Positions 35,278 through 44,098 of a stretch of 64,000 nt of DNA are shown one piece after another. Under the pieces are notes generated by a model. It did no database searches and was not told the DNA's origin. It saw only the letters and a list, made by a program, of their open reading frames with translations. Location of the stretch: assembly GCA_964371615.1 (NCBI GenBank), contig CAYJMS010000004.1:1-64000 (forward strand), written 5' to 3'. The position numbers and the translations under genes are program-made. The stretch comes from SpSt-333 sp964371615. GTDB taxonomy: Bacteria > Bacteroidota > Ignavibacteria > UBA10030 > UBA8401. Numbering within the stretch: the first letter of the stretch is position 1; every line of letters starts with the position of its first letter.

Positions 35278-36510
35278 TTATTGATGGCCCAAGGCATCGA
35301 CCGGTTCCATTTGTGACGCCTTGTAGGCCGGCTGGAATCCCGCAAACAGCGATACCATCATGACGATGATCGTCACCCAAAATATCTCGCTGACGGGAAT
35401 GCCCGGCTGAAGCGTAACATCCATTTGACCGAAGACAAACGTAATCTCCGTAAGGTTCATCCCCCATAAGGTTGCCAGGCCGACGATGATACCCGCTGCA
35501 GCGCTAATTAAACCCATCGCAAAGCCTTCGATAAGGAATAAAGCCAAAATCTTCCGCGGAGGAGTCCCGATTGCCGCAATAGTGCCGATTTCGCTGATTC
35601 TTTCATAGACGGACATTGTCATAATATTGAGAATGCTTACCAGGACGATCGAGATCAGAATGAACTTCACCACAATAATCAACAGATCAACGATGCGTGC
35701 GATACTGGCAAAGGGGGAAAGTTGTTCCCAGGTGTGTACTTCGACAAAGCGAATGTCTCCATCGGCGGATTTTTTTACCCTGTTGAAAACGGCATTGAGA
35801 TCCTCAAACTGATGCAGGTGAACGGCAATTTCTACGATCTCCGGCCGGTCCATGCGCAACAACAAGAGTGCGTCCTCCATATGAATATATCCGTCTTTCC
35901 CGGAGGGACCGAAGACATTTTCCGTTACCGCTGCAATGCGCAGTGTGAGGGCGTTGACCGATCCTTCGCTGTTCGTCCCCACCACCACCACTTCATCACC
36001 GGTGTTCAGGGAAAGTCCCTTCATCAGGTCCTCCGGTATCAGTATTTCTCCCTGATGTAGAAATTTGTCCGGATCTGGAACGCCGCCTTTGATACGTTTC
36101 ACGAATCCCGTCACCGTGCGATTTTCCTTCTCCGGATATACGGCGCTGAGACGGATGTTGGATGTCTGTGCATAATTACTGATCATGGCGCCGAATTTTA
36201 TACGCGGGCTGTACGCGGCAATTTCCGGAATGCTATGTAAAAGCTTCTCGACACGATCCAATTCATCTCCGGAGAGCGTCAGGTTCAACGGAAGATTATC
36301 GATCGATTCAACATATCCTTTTTTATGTATCTGCAGGTCCCCCATGGCCGTATTGGTCAGCACACCGACCATTTGCGATTTAAACGAGATCGCGACACCG
36401 CCGAAAACTATAACGAGAATTACGCCGAATGCGATCAGCGAAGAGGTCAGGATTGTCCTGCGTTTATTTCTGAACAAATTCCGGAGGGCGATAACAATCA
36501 GATTTTTCAT
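35278..36510 (-). CDS. FtsX/LolE-type ABC transporter permease
   Basis: A 410-aa permease: one N-terminal membrane helix, a large periplasmic MacB-like domain (about 45-260), and three C-terminal helices including the FtsX region (LISAAAGIIVGLATLWGMNL and FWVTIIVMMVSLFAGFQPAYKASQMEPVDAL). The fold fits mechanotransmission transporters that move lipoproteins or peptides from the periplasmic face. Its start overlaps the ATPase stop (ATGA), a typical permease-ATPase coupling. Confidence 0.9.
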   Translation of the reverse strand: MKNLIVIALRNLFRNKRRTILTSSLIAFGVILVIVFGGVAISFKSQMVGVLTNTAMGDLQIHKKGYVESIDNLPLNLTLSGDELDRVEKLLHSIPEIAAYSPRIKFGAMISNYAQTSNIRLSAVYPEKENRTVTGFVKRIKGGVPDPDKFLHQGEILIPEDLMKGLSLNTGDEVVVVGTNSEGSVNALTLRIAAVTENVFGPSGKDGYIHMEDALLLLRMDRPEIVEIAVHLHQFEDLNAVFNRVKKSADGDIRFVEVHTWEQLSPFASIARIVDLLIIVVKFILISIVLVSILNIMTMSVYERISEIGTIAAIGTPPRKILALFLIEGFAMGLISAAAGIIVGLATLWGMNLTEITFVFGQMDVTLQPGIPVSEIFWVTIIVMMVSLFAGFQPAYKASQMEPVDALGHQ

Positions 36511-37208
36511 TGTCGCGCTCCTTTCTGATCCGTCGAGGAGACAAGGCTGCCGTCTTCCAGCGTGTGAATGATATCTGCCTCCCCGACGATTTTCGAATCG
36601 TGCGTCGAAAATACGAAGGTCGTGCCAAACTCGTTGGTCATCTCACGCATAATCGATATCACTTTGTATGCAGAGGCATGATCCAGGTTTGCGGTGGGCT
36701 CATCGGCAAGGACGATTTGTGGATTGGTCACCAGCGCCCGGGCAACGGCGACACGCTGCTTTTGACCTCCTGAAATCTGATTCGGGTATTTGTTCTTTTG
36801 ATCGGACATGCCGACTTTCTCTAATAATCGCAGTACACGGTTGCTTCGTTCCTGCTTGGAAAGCCTATCGAGCATCAACAACGGATATTCGACATTTTCA
36901 AAAACAGTGAGGACGGGAATAAGATTGAAATTCTGGAACACAAATCCGATGGTCTTCCCGCGAAAATGAGCTCCTTCTGTTCTGTTAAAATGACCGACAT
37001 CCACATTATTGATATAGACTTTCCCTTCCGTCGGCTTATCAAGACAGCCGATGATGTTCAGCAGCGTCGATTTTCCGCTGCCCGACGGACCGATGAACGA
37101 AACGAACGATTTTTCGGGTATTTCCAGGCGAATTCCATTCAGCGCATGAACATCCACTTCACCCGTCCGATATACTTTTGTGACATTTTCCAACCGTATG
37201 ACACTCAT
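36507..37208 (-). CDS. LolD/MacB-type ABC transporter ATP-binding protein
   Basis: A 233-aa ATPase. Walker A GPSGSGKSTLLN near residue 40, Q-loop FVFQNFNLIPVL, ABC signature ISGGQKQRVAVARAL, Walker B IVLADEPTANLD, H-loop STHD. It belongs to the LolD/MacB/FtsE branch. It is the first gene of the four-gene operon that continues with the permease, LolA-like protein and barrel. Confidence 0.94.
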   Translation of the reverse strand: MSVIRLENVTKVYRTGEVDVHALNGIRLEIPEKSFVSFIGPSGSGKSTLLNIIGCLDKPTEGKVYINNVDVGHFNRTEGAHFRGKTIGFVFQNFNLIPVLTVFENVEYPLLMLDRLSKQERSNRVLRLLEKVGMSDQKNKYPNQISGGQKQRVAVARALVTNPQIVLADEPTANLDHASAYKVISIMREMTNEFGTTFVFSTHDSKIVGEADIIHTLEDGSLVSSTDQKGARQ

Positions 37209-37431
37209 TCTTTGCCTTCCGAAAAAGTAGTTGAAACCGCGATGATCTTCATATCATTGTAGCAAATATACATTACGAAAGTGCTATATGCATTATAATA
37301 GTGTAGCGCTTCGTTTGAGGACTTTGATCGAAGAAACGGTCTTTTTCGGCAATCTGAATACCGGACATCAAATCAGCACCACTCTTTCCTGCTGCCATCA
37401 AACAACCGGTCCATACAACAACCGTGATTCC

Positions 37432-38073
37432 TTATCCAGAGTTGGAATACTCCCTCTTTGCTGCAAGTACAAGATGACTTGTAGAAGGATTGTTTTGTAT
37501 TACCCGAACCAATTTCAATCCGGCATCCCCTATCAGTTGATGCAGACCGCCATTGGCAACAAAATGCTTATAATTCTTATAGTGCTCCCGTCCGGCGGCA
37601 AATTCCACGATCTCATTCAATCCATTCCAGAATCCCGCCGGTTGCGGGACCAGATAGTCGCCGATAATGACGGTATCGGCAATACGTGCGGCATCCCGGA
37701 GCAGTTGAATCCGCTGATCCTCATCGATCTCGTGCAAAACATACGTCAGTACGGCATGATCAAAATGCGGATTGCTCTCAACAATAATCGCATCGATGCT
37801 TGCATGATGGTACGAGATCTTTTTATTCGGATTCCTCGACAATGTCTCATTGGCCCGATCGATATTTCGTTTTGAAATATCGATTCCGACAACGTTCGAA
37901 CACTTATCCGCGACCAAAAAGGAGAGCCTCCCGGTCCCGCACCCAATATCGATAACCGTCGAATTCGGTGGGATTAATTCCCTGATCTGTTTGAACATGC
38001 GATCCTGATTCGGAGCGATCACCGTATCGTAAAACCAACCGTCGTACCAATGATCTTTATTCGATATTGCCAT
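37432..38073 (-). CDS. class I SAM-dependent methyltransferase
   Basis: A 213-aa methyltransferase. SAM motif I is VIDIGCGTGRLSFLVA; the acidic end of strand 2 is VGIDIS; a later motif is HAVLTYVLHEI. Substrate is not evident; the fold is of the ubiquinone/menaquinone-methyltransferase type. It lies 1 nt after the putative metal exporter gene, so the two are cotranscribed. Region 37209-37431 upstream of the ABC operon contains no gene I can support. Confidence 0.85.
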   Translation of the reverse strand: MAISNKDHWYDGWFYDTVIAPNQDRMFKQIRELIPPNSTVIDIGCGTGRLSFLVADKCSNVVGIDISKRNIDRANETLSRNPNKKISYHHASIDAIIVESNPHFDHAVLTYVLHEIDEDQRIQLLRDAARIADTVIIGDYLVPQPAGFWNGLNEIVEFAAGREHYKNYKHFVANGGLHQLIGDAGLKLVRVIQNNPSTSHLVLAAKREYSNSG

Positions 38074-38074
38074 T

Positions 38075-38917
38075 TTAGAATCCCGCCGCGAAGAGTATCA
38101 GACCGATCGTAATGCCGATGGTAAAATTGAATGCTTTCAGTTTGATTGAATCTTCGAGCGAATAGGAGAGCATCGGCAGCATCCCGTGGCCGTCCTGCAC
38201 GATGGAACTGGTCAAGAGCACGGAGAATGGAACCAATCCCTGCGCAAAGAGTGTCACAAAGATCAGATGAGGGCCTGATTCGGGGATCAAGCCGACCAGC
38301 GCACCAACAAAAAGAAAAAGGATCATGTACTCCGATGTGAATTGTTCCAGATGCAGATAATTGAGACCGATCTCCACCACCGCAAGAGCGCCGAAAGTCC
38401 AGAGGGCGGTTTTAAGAAGATGTTTTTTAATAATGTGGCCGTAGATATGTTCTTTGAGATAGTGCGTAAAGCTCCTTTCCTGTTGGTGGACGACCATTTC
38501 TTTACAGTTTTCGCAGGTGGTGATGTTAAATTTGTGTACGACGCGATCGATGAGCCAACCGCTGAATATCCCGATGATGAAGAGTATGCCGAAGAGGATC
38601 ACGGCATCTTTCGGGAACATTGCCAGCATGACGAATGCTTCATCGCCGGAGACGGCGATCATGGAGCCAGCAAGTGCGCCGAAACTGATCATTCCATGAA
38701 TATAGAGCGAAACATTCGTGAAACCGCCGATGCAGCCGGGAACCGTTCCGATGAGCGAAGAAAGGACATATTGCCGCGATTTCTTTGCATTCTTAAAAAA
38801 AATTTCCAACTTCTGTTTCGTCACTACGTTGATGACGTCGACGAAAATCATCATCACCGCTACAAGGAGCGTTATTTGAATCGTTTCAAGAACGATTTTA
38901 AAAAGGGTTTCTTGCAT
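38075..38917 (-). CDS. putative multi-TM heavy-metal exporter (ArsP_2 / putative manganese transporter type)
   Basis: A 280-aa integral membrane protein with about eight hydrophobic segments and a central soluble loop (TCENCKEMVVHQQ) that carries a CxxC motif plausible for metal binding. Repeated glycine/proline-rich segments (SSLIGTVPGCIGGF and FVGALVGLIPESGPHLIF) fit the two-repeat architecture of the putative heavy-metal exporter family. Family assignment is from remembered features, so moderate confidence; substrate is unknown. Confidence 0.55.
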   Translation of the reverse strand: MQETLFKIVLETIQITLLVAVMMIFVDVINVVTKQKLEIFFKNAKKSRQYVLSSLIGTVPGCIGGFTNVSLYIHGMISFGALAGSMIAVSGDEAFVMLAMFPKDAVILFGILFIIGIFSGWLIDRVVHKFNITTCENCKEMVVHQQERSFTHYLKEHIYGHIIKKHLLKTALWTFGALAVVEIGLNYLHLEQFTSEYMILFLFVGALVGLIPESGPHLIFVTLFAQGLVPFSVLLTSSIVQDGHGMLPMLSYSLEDSIKLKAFNFTIGITIGLILFAAGF

Positions 38918-39062
38918 AATACAATCCCGATGAAGTTATCTCTCTTGGTAAGATGCACGAAACAACGTTTCGGTGCGCAGGAATGAATTGAATAATAAAA
39001 TATTATGACATACCCCGCCTGTCTGGTTAAACAAAGGCGAAAGGGGAAAGAACAAACCCCGG

Positions 39063-39608
39063 CTACGGCAGCAAAACAGCCGCGGCGATCACCGTGGTCC
39101 ATATCCCGTCCTTATCCCCTTCCGCCGTTTGTGTAACACTGAACGTTTTGACGATCTTATCGGACATCTTGAACACCTCTTCCCGCTCATTCCAGCCGGA
39201 TTCGGGATCAAATTCTATTCCCAATGTCGTTGCCAGCATCTGCGCTGCAAGATCTTCAGCATAATCACCGGCAATTTTTTCCTTGACGCCGTACGGATGA
39301 TACTCCGACAGATAGCCGTAGTGCGACGGATCGGACGGAAGTGCGACACCGATCGATGCTGCCACCAGCCGGTTCGGTTCGTTGGTGGCATTTCGTGCCA
39401 TCACCACGTATGTGATCTGTCCGATTTCGATCACTTTCAGGCCCTCTTCACGGGAAATTCTTTTGCATTGCGGCGGATATATGCTGCTGACGGATACCAG
39501 ATTGCATTTCTCAATCCCGGCATTCCGAAGCGACAATTCAAAGGAACTCAGATAGTCCTTATGCCTGCCGACTCCTTTGGTAAAGAATATCTTTTTCGGT
39601 ATAAACAT
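39063..39608 (-). CDS. pdaD: pyruvoyl-dependent arginine decarboxylase
   Basis: Converts arginine to agmatine, feeding polyamine synthesis. The 181-aa proenzyme carries the self-cleavage site NLVSVSSIYPP; cleavage between the two Ser residues would leave a pyruvoyl-capped alpha chain. ARNATNEPNRLVAASIGVALP and GYLSEYH are family segments. It stands alone between a membrane-protein gene and a NifX-like gene. The family is common in archaea and in Chlamydia and Bacteroidota-related bacteria. Confidence 0.92.
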   Translation of the reverse strand: MFIPKKIFFTKGVGRHKDYLSSFELSLRNAGIEKCNLVSVSSIYPPQCKRISREEGLKVIEIGQITYVVMARNATNEPNRLVAASIGVALPSDPSHYGYLSEYHPYGVKEKIAGDYAEDLAAQMLATTLGIEFDPESGWNEREEVFKMSDKIVKTFSVTQTAEGDKDGIWTTVIAAAVLLP

Positions 39609-39655
39609 TGCGATTCCTTGTTCGTGATTGTAAATGTAAAGTCATCAACTGACCG

Positions 39656-40039
39656 TCACATCGAACCGATATGTTTGTGTTCCGTATGCCTGTGATCGAT
39701 ACTGTGCTTTGCTGTCGGTTCGGTCAGTACCGGTAACGTATCGGTGATAAATCTGTCAATCGCTTCTTGGACCGACAGCATGCGCGCAAGGTATACTTTG
39801 CTCCTCGGCGTATTGACTATCTTAAACGCAAACGGCCCGATATTGCCAACGATGAATGCTTCGACCCCCTTCCGCACGAATTCATGCAGATTATTGTGAT
39901 CGTGACGTTCGTCGATGTTTTTTACCGCCGTGACGGTTTTCGACGTAGTATCGAATAATATAAAATATGACGCGTGCCCAAAACGTTTTGCAACGGCGCT
40001 GTCAACCGTCCTACCGTCCGAACCAATAAGAAGAAGCAT
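39656..40039 (-). CDS. NifX/NifB-type dinitrogenase iron-molybdenum cofactor family protein
   Basis: A 127-aa single-domain protein of the NifX/NafY cluster-binding fold (VDSAVAKRFGHASYFILFD near the start, GVEAFIVGNIGPFAFKIV). A His-rich tail (HSIDHRHTEHKH) and a His/Asn-rich turn (ERHDHNNLHE) could bind metal. No nitrogenase genes are visible, so a different iron-sulfur or metal-carrier role is likely. A paralogue is at 43346. Confidence 0.8.
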   Translation of the reverse strand: MLLLIGSDGRTVDSAVAKRFGHASYFILFDTTSKTVTAVKNIDERHDHNNLHEFVRKGVEAFIVGNIGPFAFKIVNTPRSKVYLARMLSVQEAIDRFITDTLPVLTEPTAKHSIDHRHTEHKHIGSM

Positions 40040-40120
40040 TGTACACTATCCTGTTGTATCTATTACTCCGCTGCAGTTTACATAACACAACGGAACGGAT
40101 ACGATATTTTTGAATATTGA

Positions 40121-40432
40121 TCAGAGAACGATGACCGAATTTTTTGCGTCTGCATACGGCGTCATTTCTTGCCTGTCCGCATCCGGCTCGTTCAGCCATA
40201 CTTCTCCGTCGCACAGATATCTGAATTGATATTCTTTGCCGATATCAAGGATGACATCAACGGAGCATATGCCCTGAGCATTGCGCTGCGAGAACTTCTG
40301 CCGATGATGGTCCCAACCGTTAAAATCACCGACGACGCTGATCTCGTCAAAGTTATCGCAGATTTCTTTCGGCAGCGTAAAAGTGACTTGACACACTTTG
40401 CTGTCATGCGAATATTTTTTGATAATAGCCAT
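40121..40432 (-). CDS. stand-alone CBM48/isoamylase early-set domain protein
   Basis: A 103-aa protein that is only a glycogen-binding E-set domain: TFTLPKEICDNFDEISVVGDFNGWD, then YQFRYLCDGEVWLNEPDAD. The GDFNGWD and W/P pattern is typical of AMPK-beta and glycogen-branching N-domains. GGAGGT is well placed before ATG 40432. It may bind glycogen or act as an adaptor; it is unusual next to metal genes. Confidence 0.85.
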   Translation of the reverse strand: MAIIKKYSHDSKVCQVTFTLPKEICDNFDEISVVGDFNGWDHHRQKFSQRNAQGICSVDVILDIGKEYQFRYLCDGEVWLNEPDADRQEMTPYADAKNSVIVL

Positions 40433-40447
40433 ACTGTACCTCCGGAT

Positions 40448-41407
40448 TCATTGGTGCGGTTTTATGACTTTTACGAAATATGAATAGCCGCCGTAGTGAA
40501 TTTCCTTTAAAACCTGATCGGCAAGCAATCGATCGATAATATTCCACCCTGCATTCGCTTTCAACAAGAACAACCGAACAGCCTCCATTCGCATCGGATG
40601 AACCGCGATGATGTTCAGTAATTCCCGCTCCGCATCGGACGAAAACGTGAAGGCGTTCCCTTCATTATACACCAGCAATTCGACGGTTCCGACTGCAGCG
40701 CTAAAACGATGATACGCGGTGGTGAGCGATTCTTCCGTCGGCGGTTCCACAGCGTGTTCCGCGGGCGGCCGCGTGGGGACCAGAATGTACGCCATCGATG
40801 GACGAATGGATTTCACGAACTCTGCGGTCATGGCGATGGAGTCGACAGAATCATTGATCGCACGCACCATCATCGTTTCCGTCACCAATGTGCCGCGATA
40901 TTCAGAGGCGAATTTCTGTATACCGTCGAGAATTGTGCTCAGGCGGAGTTTTCCGTTCGGCCTGTCAATGCGGTGCCAGAGGGACTCATCCACCGTGTCA
41001 ATTTTTACCGAAACCCAATCCGCTTTCATGAGATCCGACCGGACGTCCGCATCCCAGAGAAGCGACGAATTCGTGATGACCGCGACCGGTATATCGAGAT
41101 GTTTCAACAGATCAATTTCTTTGCCCAGATTGATGTCGAGCGTCGGTTCTCCGTCAGGTACAAAAGTCAGATAGTCGATCTTCTCTCCCGCTTTTCGAAG
41201 CGAGTGCACCGTCGAAACGACATCGGCGCCAATATCCGAGGGGGGATAAAATTCTTTTCGTGTGATGGACATGGAATCCGTCGCACCGATCTGGCAATAG
41301 ACACAGGAATAGCTGCAGATCTTTTCCGGAATGTTATTAATCCCCAGACTTCTGCCCAGCCTGCGTGAGGGTATCGGCCCAAAAACATACGACATACTTT
41401 GCCTCAT
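40448..41407 (-). CDS. radical SAM protein
   Basis: A 319-aa radical SAM enzyme. The cluster motif is CSYSCVYCQ near residue 30, preceded by the subgroup hallmark YVFGPIPSRRLGRSLGI. PDGEPTLD and TNSSLLW are SAM-binding and barrel features. The C-terminal 90 residues look like a winged-helix domain. The reaction is unknown; this subgroup is often annotated as wyosine-type or uncharacterised. ATG 41407 is chosen; the TTG at 41431 would overlap the cupin stop. Cotranscribed with the cupin gene. Confidence 0.88.
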   Translation of the reverse strand: MRQSMSYVFGPIPSRRLGRSLGINNIPEKICSYSCVYCQIGATDSMSITRKEFYPPSDIGADVVSTVHSLRKAGEKIDYLTFVPDGEPTLDINLGKEIDLLKHLDIPVAVITNSSLLWDADVRSDLMKADWVSVKIDTVDESLWHRIDRPNGKLRLSTILDGIQKFASEYRGTLVTETMMVRAINDSVDSIAMTAEFVKSIRPSMAYILVPTRPPAEHAVEPPTEESLTTAYHRFSAAVGTVELLVYNEGNAFTFSSDAERELLNIIAVHPMRMEAVRLFLLKANAGWNIIDRLLADQVLKEIHYGGYSYFVKVIKPHQ

Positions 41408-41423
41408 AAAATGGTTTTTGACG

Positions 41424-41741
41424 TCATCCAATGGGATCCCACATCACCAAAAGAATGGCGCCGGTTTTTGATGTAAACGGACCGTGATTTTGACGCGCCG
41501 GTACCATCCTATAGGTACCCGAAGGAAACACGATCCCTTCGCTTTCATATTCGCCGTCGAGTACGATATGTTGTTCATGATACACGTGCGCATGCGATTC
41601 CATATGGAATCCTTTCGGTATTTTCAACAACATCGTTCGGATGCCGTGTTCATCCCGCAGGATCTTTCGTCGCGCCCCGGCAGGATATCCTGCCGCGCTT
41701 TCCCAGCCGCGATCTTCGTACATGTTAATCGCCTGTGCCAT
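41424..41741 (-). CDS. small cupin-domain protein
   Basis: A 105-aa single cupin with the metal-binding pattern HMESHAHVYHEQHIVLDGE followed by FPSGTYRMVPARQNHGPF. Such small cupins bind a divalent metal; function unknown. GGAAGG is 5 nt before ATG 41741, favouring it over GTG 41747. It precedes the radical SAM gene by 16 nt. Upstream, 41742-41876 is empty. Confidence 0.8.
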   Translation of the reverse strand: MAQAINMYEDRGWESAAGYPAGARRKILRDEHGIRTMLLKIPKGFHMESHAHVYHEQHIVLDGEYESEGIVFPSGTYRMVPARQNHGPFTSKTGAILLVMWDPIG

Positions 41742-41876
41742 AGTCACCTTCCTTTCCGGAATGGTACTGTCGATCGGTGTTCACTTTGTCTCCTTTGTTT
41801 GCAACGGATCACGTTTCTAAGAATGGATCCTGTTCCGAACGAGGGAATATGTAATCAACACACGACAGCGCCACGT

Positions 41877-42713
41877 TTACGAAGCATTTCGCACACCGCC
41901 GGACCGAACAGATTTTTCTGTTGCGGTGACAATGCCGGAGAATTGTTTGGCCGCGGAACATCGAACCGGCAGTCTGCCTTTGAATCCGGCTTTCATGATC
42001 GCATCGTCATAGACGATGCTTCCGATGCAATGCACACCCTTCTCCTTCAATACTTTCTTCATTGAGGATATCATTTTTTTCGACGTCGCTTTGTTGACGA
42101 TCGCAAAGACATTTCGAATCCCCATCGCTGCCGATATTTTAGAAACCAATTCGGCAATCAGAAACGATTCGTACGTCGGATCGACAACGATGTAAAGAAT
42201 ATCGATATGTTGTTCAACGCCCCTTCCGAAATGTTCCACGCCGGCTTCCATGTCGATAAGCATAACATGGTCCCCTTCGACGAAAAAATCGCGTGCAACT
42301 TTCGACATCGGACCGTCGCACCCTTCGAGCGCATTCCGAATTTTCCCCACCTGAAACAACGTCAGATCCTTATTGCGGACGGAGTATCGCGGCGGAATTT
42401 CCGACAATGCAATTGCGCCATGAGGCACAGGAACATGATCGTTGATCCTTGTCAGCGGCGAGGGATCGTCGGATGGACAGGTGACCGATTTTCTGCCTCC
42501 GAAGAAATCAATCAGCGGCTTCGGTGCGTGTTTTCCGGCGACGTTGAGACGAAAGAGTCCTCCGGGATTGGAGGCATCGGCGTCTACCAAAATTGTCTTG
42601 TACCCTTTATCTAGTAATGCACGAGCCAACAGGGAGATCACTGTACTTTTTCCGCTTCCTCCTTTCCCGCAAACCAAAATTCTCTTGTGCTCTAGCGGCA
42701 TTACTGACGGCAT
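41877..42713 (-). CDS. MinD/CooC-like P-loop ATPase (metal-insertion type)
   Basis: A 278-aa deviant Walker A ATPase: CGKGGSGKSTVISLLA, ILVDADASNP, and MLIDMEAGVEHFGRGVE. The overall layout resembles CooC, which inserts Ni into CO dehydrogenase. CooC normally has a Cys-x-Cys metal site in the segment that here reads EGCDGPMSK, so one of the two cysteines is replaced by Gly. No CODH genes are visible. ATG 42713 is preferred because GAAAGGAG lies 7 nt before it; the longer frame to ATG 42785 begins with low-quality sequence overlapping def. Confidence 0.8.
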   Translation of the reverse strand: MPSVMPLEHKRILVCGKGGSGKSTVISLLARALLDKGYKTILVDADASNPGGLFRLNVAGKHAPKPLIDFFGGRKSVTCPSDDPSPLTRINDHVPVPHGAIALSEIPPRYSVRNKDLTLFQVGKIRNALEGCDGPMSKVARDFFVEGDHVMLIDMEAGVEHFGRGVEQHIDILYIVVDPTYESFLIAELVSKISAAMGIRNVFAIVNKATSKKMISSMKKVLKEKGVHCIGSIVYDDAIMKAGFKGRLPVRCSAAKQFSGIVTATEKSVRSGGVRNAS

Positions 42714-42784
42714 GTCCGAACTCCTTTCCATCTTTTGTTGTTTCGTCCTTCGATCGCCATACATCGTGCGATCTTCCGGCCACA

Positions 42785-43279
42785 TCACATCTCCTCTTCA
42801 TCATCATCGTCGACGTCGTGCACGAATTTCATCGCAGGGCCGTGATCGATGATCAGCACTCCGTTCAAATGATCGATTTCATGCTGAACGACTCTCCCGG
42901 TTAAACCGTTCAATTCCCTCTCCTCCTCGTTTCCGGAAATGTCGATATAACGGACAAAAACTGAGGATTGCCGACTGACATTGACCCGAATATCCGGAAG
43001 GCTTAAGCATCCTTCGTCAAGGACATCCTCACCGAATCCTGCGATAATGCGAGGATTTGTTAACGCAATCAATCCTTTACCGATATCGGCGATGATAACC
43101 CGGCGCAACGATCCAACCTGCGGCGCTGCAAGCCCGATACCGTTATGTGCGTACATGACTGCGGCCATTCCATCGATCAGCGAGCGAACACCGGCATTCA
43201 TTTCACGGACCGCACCGGATACCTTCCGCAATACCGGATCCGGATAGATCTTCAACGAATACGGTTTCTTCATGGGCAT
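42785..43279 (-). CDS. def: peptide deformylase
   Basis: Removes the N-formyl group from nascent proteins. The 164-aa protein has all three family motifs: GIGLAAPQVG, EGCLSLP and QHEIDHLNG, with Cys and two His as metal ligands. Its acidic tail (DVDDDDEEEM) is unusual. AAAGG precedes ATG 43279. It sits inside the NifX/CooC-like group rather than next to fmt, so it may be a second deformylase; another copy outside the window cannot be excluded. Confidence 0.93.
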   Translation of the reverse strand: MPMKKPYSLKIYPDPVLRKVSGAVREMNAGVRSLIDGMAAVMYAHNGIGLAAPQVGSLRRVIIADIGKGLIALTNPRIIAGFGEDVLDEGCLSLPDIRVNVSRQSSVFVRYIDISGNEEERELNGLTGRVVQHEIDHLNGVLIIDHGPAMKFVHDVDDDDEEEM

Positions 43280-43345
43280 CCGTACCTTTCGTTGCATGTG
43301 AATTTTCGCTTTAGAGGGAAAGATCAACCGATCAATATCTGCCTA

Positions 43346-43741
43346 TTATGCATGTGCTTTACACACCAACCCGGCATCATTTTTCAATTCACCGTTCAGG
43401 AATTTTTCGACGGCATTGTCGATCAGCGGTTCGTCAGTAAAAAGAGTCGTAATATTATTCTCTTTCAGATCCTCAACAACCCTCCAACCGCCTCCGCTGG
43501 AGATCAGAAATGTACAATCTCTGAGTCCTTCAATTAAGCGGGTATGATGATGTCCTGCCCCTTCGCCATGGTTATGATCATGCTGATGCGCATCCTTGGT
43601 CCCATGGCTGGTAAACGTATTGTCCCTGAGTTCTTTTCCCAGAATCGTTCCGTTTTCCAATTCGAATACCATAAACGATCTGCATCGTCCGATATGTCCC
43701 GTGACACGCTGTTGGTCGTTTGTTGCCACTGCTATTTTCAT
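43346..43741 (-). CDS. NifX/NifB-type cofactor-binding protein with His-rich insert
   Basis: A 131-aa NifX-fold protein (MKIAVATNDQQRVTGHIGRC). An insert at about 47-67 is strikingly His-rich (HQHDHNHGEGAGHHHTR), suggesting Zn, Ni or Fe binding. CTFLISSGGGWRVVEDL and the C-terminal Cys complete the family pattern. Its start overlaps the DUF134 stop (ATGA), the usual DUF134-NifX pairing. Confidence 0.85.
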   Translation of the reverse strand: MKIAVATNDQQRVTGHIGRCRSFMVFELENGTILGKELRDNTFTSHGTKDAHQHDHNHGEGAGHHHTRLIEGLRDCTFLISSGGGWRVVEDLKENNITTLFTDEPLIDNAVEKFLNGELKNDAGLVCKAHA

Positions 43742-44061
43742 TGACTGCTCCTATGTTTTGCCTGTTGATCGATATGCGGCAATTTTTCGTCATTGATCCG
43801 AATCGCTTTTCCGTGAAGAATACCGTCGACGATTTTCTTCCGTGCCAGTTCCACGATCCTGCCGAATGTTGCCCGTGACACGTGCATTTCCTTCGCCCCC
43901 CGCTCGTGCGAATATGCCAGCCAATCGGCAAGACGAAGCGATTCCAGCTCGTCATGATCAAGAACGATCTCTTCAAGCTCATAAACGGGAATACCTCTCG
44001 GTTTGAAGTAATAAACTGAAGGATTGCAGCACACACGCCTGTTTTTTCTTGGTCTCGGCAT
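43738..44061 (-). CDS. DUF134 (UPF0251) helix-turn-helix protein
   Basis: A 107-aa likely DNA-binding protein. MPRPRKNRRVCCNPSVYYFKP is the family opening with a Cys pair; ELESLRLADWLAYSHERGAKEMHVSRATFGRIVELARKK is a sigma-like HTH. The family is characteristically next to NifX-type proteins. It probably autoregulates via the palindrome at 44099. First gene of a minus-strand group running to about 39.6 kb. Confidence 0.9.
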   Translation of the reverse strand: MPRPRKNRRVCCNPSVYYFKPRGIPVYELEEIVLDHDELESLRLADWLAYSHERGAKEMHVSRATFGRIVELARKKIVDGILHGKAIRINDEKLPHIDQQAKHRSSQ

Positions 44062-44098
44062 AATCGCTATTTCTATAAAAATGAGTATACAAGTGTTA

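Noticed and set aside
37288..37875. 195-codon plus-strand frame beginning in the gap before the methyltransferase
   Set aside because: Most of it overlaps the methyltransferase gene antisense and it has no recognisable motif.
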